Origin: DASPTR01 sp964475545
GTDB lineage: Archaea > Thermoproteota > Bathyarchaeia > Bathyarchaeales > Bathycorpusculaceae
Assembly: GCA_964475545.1 (NCBI GenBank)
Contig: CAYYXF010000060.1
Location: forward strand, 1-8,224
Reading direction: 5' to 3'
Length of the DNA: 8,224 nt
Part shown: positions 5,246 through 8,224 of the stretch, piece after piece
Position numbering within the stretch: position 1 is the stretch's first letter
Layout: every line of letters starts with the position of its first letter
The notes under the pieces: generated by a model
What the model saw: the letters and a program-made list of their open reading frames with translations, nothing else
Told to the model about the DNA's origin: nothing
Database searches by the model: none
Position numbers and translations under genes: made by a program

Positions 5246-6277
5246 TTACGACACAAAGCATGTCCCAGTCAAGTGTTGATATTCTTCTATGAAGAATTCG
5301 TGCAAGTTGAACCGATTTTCCTTGGGAAGAAAGGAGGAGTCTACGGCGTTGAGGCTCAATCTGAAGAGCTCGGGGATTGTGAAGTTCAGGTTTTCGTAGA
5401 GTTGTAAGTACTCATTATTCATGTCGGTGCCGAACATGGAGGGATCGTCGGTGCTTACTGTCACGGAAAGACCTTTTTCAAAAAAGGTTCTTATCGGATG
5501 TTTCTGCAGGGACGAGACTGCCCCTGTTCTCAGGTTGCTGACGGGGCACGCCTCGATAGTAATCTCATGGTCTTCAAGATAACTCATCAGCTTGGGGTCA
5601 AGGCTTGCCGCAACTCCGTGGCCAATATGCTCGGCATTCAGATATTTCACTGCATCCCAAATACTCTCAGGTCCAGCAGCCTCTCCTGCATGAGCAACCA
5701 GGTGGAGGCCCATCTCCTTGGCTCTACGATAGACAGGCTCGAAGGGTCTTGGAGGAAATCGTTCTTCGCTGCCTCCTAGATCGACGGAGACGATATTGTC
5801 ACGTTTGTTCTTTATCCAATTGAGGGTTTCCATTGCGTCAACAGCTCCGTAGTTCCTGACCAAATCAACTCTGAGATTGCACTCGATGCCGAAGTCACTG
5901 CGCGCATGATTTGCACCGCTGTTGATGGCGTTAAGCATTAGACCATAATCAAGACCTCTCCTAACGTGATCGGGAGCAGAGAAGCTTGCCTCAACGTAGC
6001 GAACGTTACAATGCGCGTCGTGCTCAAGCAGCTCGTAAGTGATCCGCTCGAATTGATCCTCTTTTGTGATGCAATCCACTACCATGCAGTATGTGGAAAT
6101 GAAGTGTGGAAAATCTCGGTATTGAAAGAAGCGGCGAGCGTCCCCCGCCGTTTCAAATGGCTTCTTGATTCCACCTTCTTCTGCAACCCACAGCAGTGTA
6201 TCCGGTCTGATTGAGCCGACGATGTGCACGTGTTGCTCGGCTTTTGGTAAAGCCTTTATCAGGTTCTTGACATTCAC
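5246..6277 (-). CDS. Adenosine deaminase-family amidohydrolase
   Basis: This 343-residue TIM-barrel metal hydrolase would deaminate an adenine-type nucleoside or base, a purine salvage step in the cytoplasm. The zinc site is complete: H16 and H18 (HVH), H196 (VAHAGE) and D277 (STDDPS). The catalytic residues E199, H220 (HIGHG) and D278 are also present. CPVSNLRTG (244-252) and the final PSMFGT (279-284) are typical of the family. The first motif is EQHVHIVGS rather than the usual ELHVHLDGS, so the Asp that contacts the ribose 5'-hydroxyl in classical adenosine deaminase is Val. The substrate may therefore be adenine, a 5'-modified adenosine or another compound. The open frame extends to 6403, but GTG at 6277 has GGTGGAG (6288-6282) just upstream and a TATA box at 6314-6320. 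The extension would be mostly promoter and has no family-like sequence. Confidence 0.9.
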   Translation of the reverse strand: MNVKNLIKALPKAEQHVHIVGSIRPDTLLWVAEEGGIKKPFETAGDARRFFQYRDFPHFISTYCMVVDCITKEDQFERITYELLEHDAHCNVRYVEASFSAPDHVRRGLDYGLMLNAINSGANHARSDFGIECNLRVDLVRNYGAVDAMETLNWIKNKRDNIVSVDLGGSEERFPPRPFEPVYRRAKEMGLHLVAHAGEAAGPESIWDAVKYLNAEHIGHGVAASLDPKLMSYLEDHEITIEACPVSNLRTGAVSSLQKHPIRTFFEKGLSVTVSTDDPSMFGTDMNNEYLQLYENLNFTIPELFRLSLNAVDSSFLPKENRFNLHEFFIEEYQHLTGTCFVS

Positions 6278-6313
6278 TAGGCTCCACCGAGATTGATTGT
6301 GCTCTTGCTGCTG

Positions 6314-6322
6314 TATAAAAGG
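6314..6322 (-). promoter_or_regulatory. TATA-box promoter of the deaminase gene
   Basis: On the minus strand this reads CCTTTTATA. Standard spacing puts the transcript start near 6291, immediately before the ribosome site at 6288-6282 and 14 nt before GTG 6277. This arrangement argues for the corrected start. A second AT-rich site (AATATTTATG, about 6349-6358) lies further upstream. Confidence 0.65.
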
Positions 6323-6412
6323 CATGCTTGGAGCGTGAAGACATAATCCATAAATATTGTTCACACGTCTATGACTCCTGACGGTGAAGGGATGCCCTGC
6401 CAATTTCCCTAA

Positions 6413-6429
6413 GGAAACCGACGGTTTCT
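6413..6429. promoter_or_regulatory. Palindrome, possible operator (GAAACCG-A-CGGTTTC)
   Basis: A perfect 7-bp inverted repeat, GAAACCG (6414-6420) and CGGTTTC (6422-6428), has a single central base, and the next outer pair is G-T. It sits about 30-45 bp upstream of the pheS TATA box and about 90 bp upstream of the deaminase TATA box. The form suits a dimeric helix-turn-helix regulator. It is not followed by a T-run, which makes a terminator less likely. No regulator is encoded nearby. Confidence 0.4.
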
Positions 6430-6457
6430 AAATGTAACTTATCGGAGAGCACGCATA

Positions 6458-6470
6458 CTTTTATTAAAAC
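6458..6470 (+). promoter_or_regulatory. TATA-box promoter of pheST
   Basis: CTTTTATTAAAAC is a strong archaeal TATA-like block centred near 6463. It predicts a transcript start near 6489. That leaves a 35-nt leader to ATG 6524 that includes GAGAGGA. Confidence 0.6.
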
Positions 6471-6523
6471 TAGACCAACTACATTACCGACCTCAACTTA
6501 TGCCATTCAAGAGAGGAAACGCC

Positions 6524-8032
6524 ATGATTGAACTTAGAGAGCATGAGCACAAGACGCTTTCAGCCCTCGACAGGCTTGGAGGAAAAGCCACTGTTGACCA
6601 GTTAACGGCTGAAGCTGGGTTGTCCAGCGCGGCGGTGATGCGTGCAGTTCTCGCACTTGAAGAGAAGAAGCTGTTGACTGCGCAAGAAGTGAAGCAGTCG
6701 ATGGCAAGGCTGACTGAGGAAGGAAAGACGTACGCGAAAAGCGGGCTGCCTGAAAGACGCTTAATTGACACGCTTGAGAGGCTGAGTGGGAAGGGCAAGT
6801 TTGGCGAGGTCGCTGGAAAAGCCGGATTGGAACCGCACCTAGTCCCCATAGCCTTAGGTTGGATTCAACGGAAAAAGTGGGCGAAGCTGGCTTCACAGAC
6901 GAAGATCTTGGAAATGCAGGAAGCGAAGGCGGGCGACGACGAGAAGCTTCTGAAACTTCTAGACCGAGACGAAACGACTATTGTTGATGAATTGGGCGAA
7001 AAGTTTCAAGAAGCTGTCCGGGTTTTGAAGGGAAGAAAACTCGTTGAGGTTGAAGAGAAGACGAGAAGAATAGTTCAGCTTACGGATCAAGGGAAACGGG
7101 CTGTGGAAAAAGGAGTGAAGGTTGCTGTCGAATTGACGCAGCTGACGCCAGAACTCATAATCAGCGGAAAGTGGAAGAAGGCCAAACTGCAAAAGTACAA
7201 CATCAAAGCCGCAGTAGCCAACACTTGGCCAGGCAAGAAGCATCCTTACCTGCAGTTTCTCGACGAGGTCAAACAGAAACTGGTCAACTTGGGATTCAAA
7301 GAGATGAGGGGCACGGCTGTTGAAACATCATTTTTCAACTTTGACGCTCTCTATACACCTCAGGATCATCCAGCCCGAGAAATCTTCGGAATCTACCTCG
7401 TGAAATCGCCGAAATACGGCAGTCTAGACGGTTATGGGCATGTACTTCAAAACGTGAAGAGAACGCATGAAGATGGTTGGAAGACTGGCTCTGCTGGGTG
7501 GGGATACAAGTATTCGATGAAAGAGGCGAAGCGTCTCGTACTGCGCGGACATGGAACATGCCTGAGCGCTAGGACACTTCTGAGCAGGGATCTGGAGATT
7601 CCAGGTCGCTATTTCTCAATTGCGCGTTGTTACAGGCCTGAAGTTCTGGACAAGACGCATTTGACCGAGTTCAATCAGGTTGAGGGCATAGTGGTTGACG
7701 AGAATTTGACGTTGAGAGACTTGCTTGGAGTCTTGGAAAAGTTTGCCGTGGAGATCGCTGGTGCTGACGAAGTCAAGTTCAAGCCGGACTATTTCCCTTT
7801 CACTGAGCCAAGCGTGGAACTAAGTGCTTACAAGAAAGGCTACGGTTGGATCGAGTTTGGCGGCTCAGGAATATTTAGGCCAGAAGTCACTTTGCCTCTG
7901 GGCATCAAAGTTCCTGTTCTCGCTTGGGGTTTGGGCATAGACCGCCTATTCATGATGAAGGCCCAAATAGACGACATTCGCCAGATCTTCTCGCAGGACT
8001 TGGACTGGATTAGAAGGAAGGGGGTAATCTAG
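6524..8032 (+). CDS. pheS: Phenylalanyl-tRNA synthetase alpha subunit
   Basis: This is the catalytic subunit of the (alpha-beta)2 PheRS, which charges tRNA-Phe; class II. The 502 residues begin with helix-turn-helix-like segments (about 1-75, 76-130 and 140-200), the archaeal/eukaryal extension that contacts tRNA. The catalytic core shows FFNFDALYTPQDHPAREIFG (270-289), LRGHGTCLSARTL (340-352), motif 2 FSIARCYRPEVLDKTHLTEF (364-383) with NQVEG, and motif 3 GIFRPEVTLPLG (449-460) with WGLGIDRL (468-475). The frame is open from an ATG at 6500, but that ATG has no ribosome site, whereas ATG 6524 has GAGAGGA (6511-6517) at 6-nt spacing. I therefore prefer 6524. pheT follows with no intergenic bases, and its ribosome site lies within the last codons of pheS. 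Confidence 0.96.
   Translation: MIELREHEHKTLSALDRLGGKATVDQLTAEAGLSSAAVMRAVLALEEKKLLTAQEVKQSMARLTEEGKTYAKSGLPERRLIDTLERLSGKGKFGEVAGKAGLEPHLVPIALGWIQRKKWAKLASQTKILEMQEAKAGDDEKLLKLLDRDETTIVDELGEKFQEAVRVLKGRKLVEVEEKTRRIVQLTDQGKRAVEKGVKVAVELTQLTPELIISGKWKKAKLQKYNIKAAVANTWPGKKHPYLQFLDEVKQKLVNLGFKEMRGTAVETSFFNFDALYTPQDHPAREIFGIYLVKSPKYGSLDGYGHVLQNVKRTHEDGWKTGSAGWGYKYSMKEAKRLVLRGHGTCLSARTLLSRDLEIPGRYFSIARCYRPEVLDKTHLTEFNQVEGIVVDENLTLRDLLGVLEKFAVEIAGADEVKFKPDYFPFTEPSVELSAYKKGYGWIEFGGSGIFRPEVTLPLGIKVPVLAWGLGIDRLFMMKAQIDDIRQIFSQDLDWIRRKGVI
8019..8025 (+). promoter_or_regulatory. Strong Shine-Dalgarno for pheT
   Basis: AGGGGGT, extended as AGGGGGTAATC, agrees at 9 of 11 positions with AGGAGGTGATC, the complement of the usual archaeal 16S 3' end, counting identities only. 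It ends 7 nt before position 8033, so it places the pheT start on the ACG codon there. Confidence 0.7.
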
Positions 8033-8224
8033 ACGCCGACGATTGACGTTGATTACACGGAATTCGAGAAGCTGCTCGGCATGGAATTGCATCATGACAT
8101 GGAGAAGATAAATGACATCTTGGCGTTCGTAAAAGGCGAAGTGAAGCTCTTTGACGAGAAAGAGAACTTGATGAGCATCGAGATCAAGGACACGAATCGC
8201 CCTGACATCTGGAACATTGAAGGC
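8033..8224 (+). CDS. pheT: Phenylalanyl-tRNA synthetase beta subunit, N-terminal part, apparent ACG start
   Basis: These are the first 64 codons of the PheRS beta subunit, which holds the tRNA-binding and editing domains; the window ends inside the gene. The translation starts TPTIDVDYTEFEKLLG and contains KDTNRPDIWNIEG (52-64), a hallmark of archaeal PheT. Relatives begin with Met immediately before a PTI/PTV-like sequence, so the first codon here, ACG, stands where ATG is expected. It directly follows the pheS TAG, which is in the same frame, so no upstream start is possible. The first in-frame ATG, at 8081, would remove 16 conserved residues. The ribosome site at 8019-8025 fits a start at 8033. 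Explanations are a non-canonical ACG start, a T-to-C sequence or assembly error, or a strain variant. Identity as pheT is firm; the start is not. Confidence 0.9.

Larger units (their letters stand above)
6278..6523. other. Divergent promoter region between deaminase gene and pheS
   Basis: These 246 bases hold two back-to-back promoters: TATA at 6314-6322 for the minus strand and at 6458-6470 for the plus strand. A 15-bp palindrome lies between them. No RNA gene or separate reading frame was recognised. Confidence 0.65.

Noticed and set aside
5055..5279. Plus-strand frame of 74 codons overlapping the end of the Cys-rich gene and the deaminase stop
   Set aside because: It has no ribosome site or motif and overlaps two better-supported genes in other frames.
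6413..6429. Reading the palindrome as an intrinsic terminator
   Set aside because: It has a 1-nt loop, no following T-run, and lies upstream of both promoters' genes, not after a gene end.
1..8224. Search for mobile elements, CRISPR arrays, toxin-antitoxin or defence genes
   Set aside because: No transposase, integrase, direct-repeat array or defence-family motif was recognised in any frame. All well-supported genes but the small Cys-rich one belong to families I recognise or show clear domains.

Overview
The window reads as archaeal chromosome, most likely Thermoproteota of the Bathyarchaeia type. This lineage is inferred from protein style, not from a search. Evidence includes an archaeal/eukaryal-type TrpRS, a type II methionine aminopeptidase, a PheRS alpha subunit with several N-terminal winged-helix domains, a DUF1512-family protein (an archaeal family), and TATA-box promoters 25-30 bp upstream of starts. 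A run of exactly 100 N (2869-2968) marks a scaffold gap, so this is a draft assembly, probably a metagenome bin.

Layout. (a) 1-42, minus: the 5' half of a tRNA-Trp(CCA), cut by the window edge and probably intron-containing. (b) 176-297, plus: 5S rRNA with its own promoter, away from 16S/23S. (c) 390-1963, plus: a two-gene unit, a membrane-anchored DUF1512 protein and a two-helix membrane protein with a zinc ribbon. (d) 1960-2865, minus: type II methionine aminopeptidase, convergent with (c) and overlapping its stop codon by 4 bp. (e) 2869-2968: assembly gap. (f) 2969-4615, minus: trpS followed after 15 bp by a flavin-reductase-like gene whose 3' end is lost in the gap. (g) 4616-4899: intergenic, with a weak imperfect inverted repeat. 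(h) 4900-5124, plus: a small eight-cysteine protein of unknown function. (i) 5246-6277, minus: an adenosine-deaminase-family amidohydrolase, with a start corrected to GTG. (j) 6278-6523: divergent promoter region carrying a 7+1+7 bp palindrome. (k) 6524 to the end, plus: pheS and the first 64 codons of pheT.

The theme is translation. The window holds 5S rRNA, tRNA-Trp together with the enzyme that charges it, both PheRS subunits and the enzyme that removes initiator methionine. The deaminase and flavin protein are metabolic neighbours with no visible link to this theme. I see no mobile element, CRISPR array, phage gene or defence system.

The observations most worth checking are these: pheT has no ATG, GTG or TTG where its conserved N-terminus begins, only an ACG placed correctly after a strong Shine-Dalgarno; the deaminase has a non-canonical substrate-pocket motif (HVHIVGS); the palindrome between the deaminase and pheS; the small Cys-rich protein; and the likely tRNA-Trp intron.
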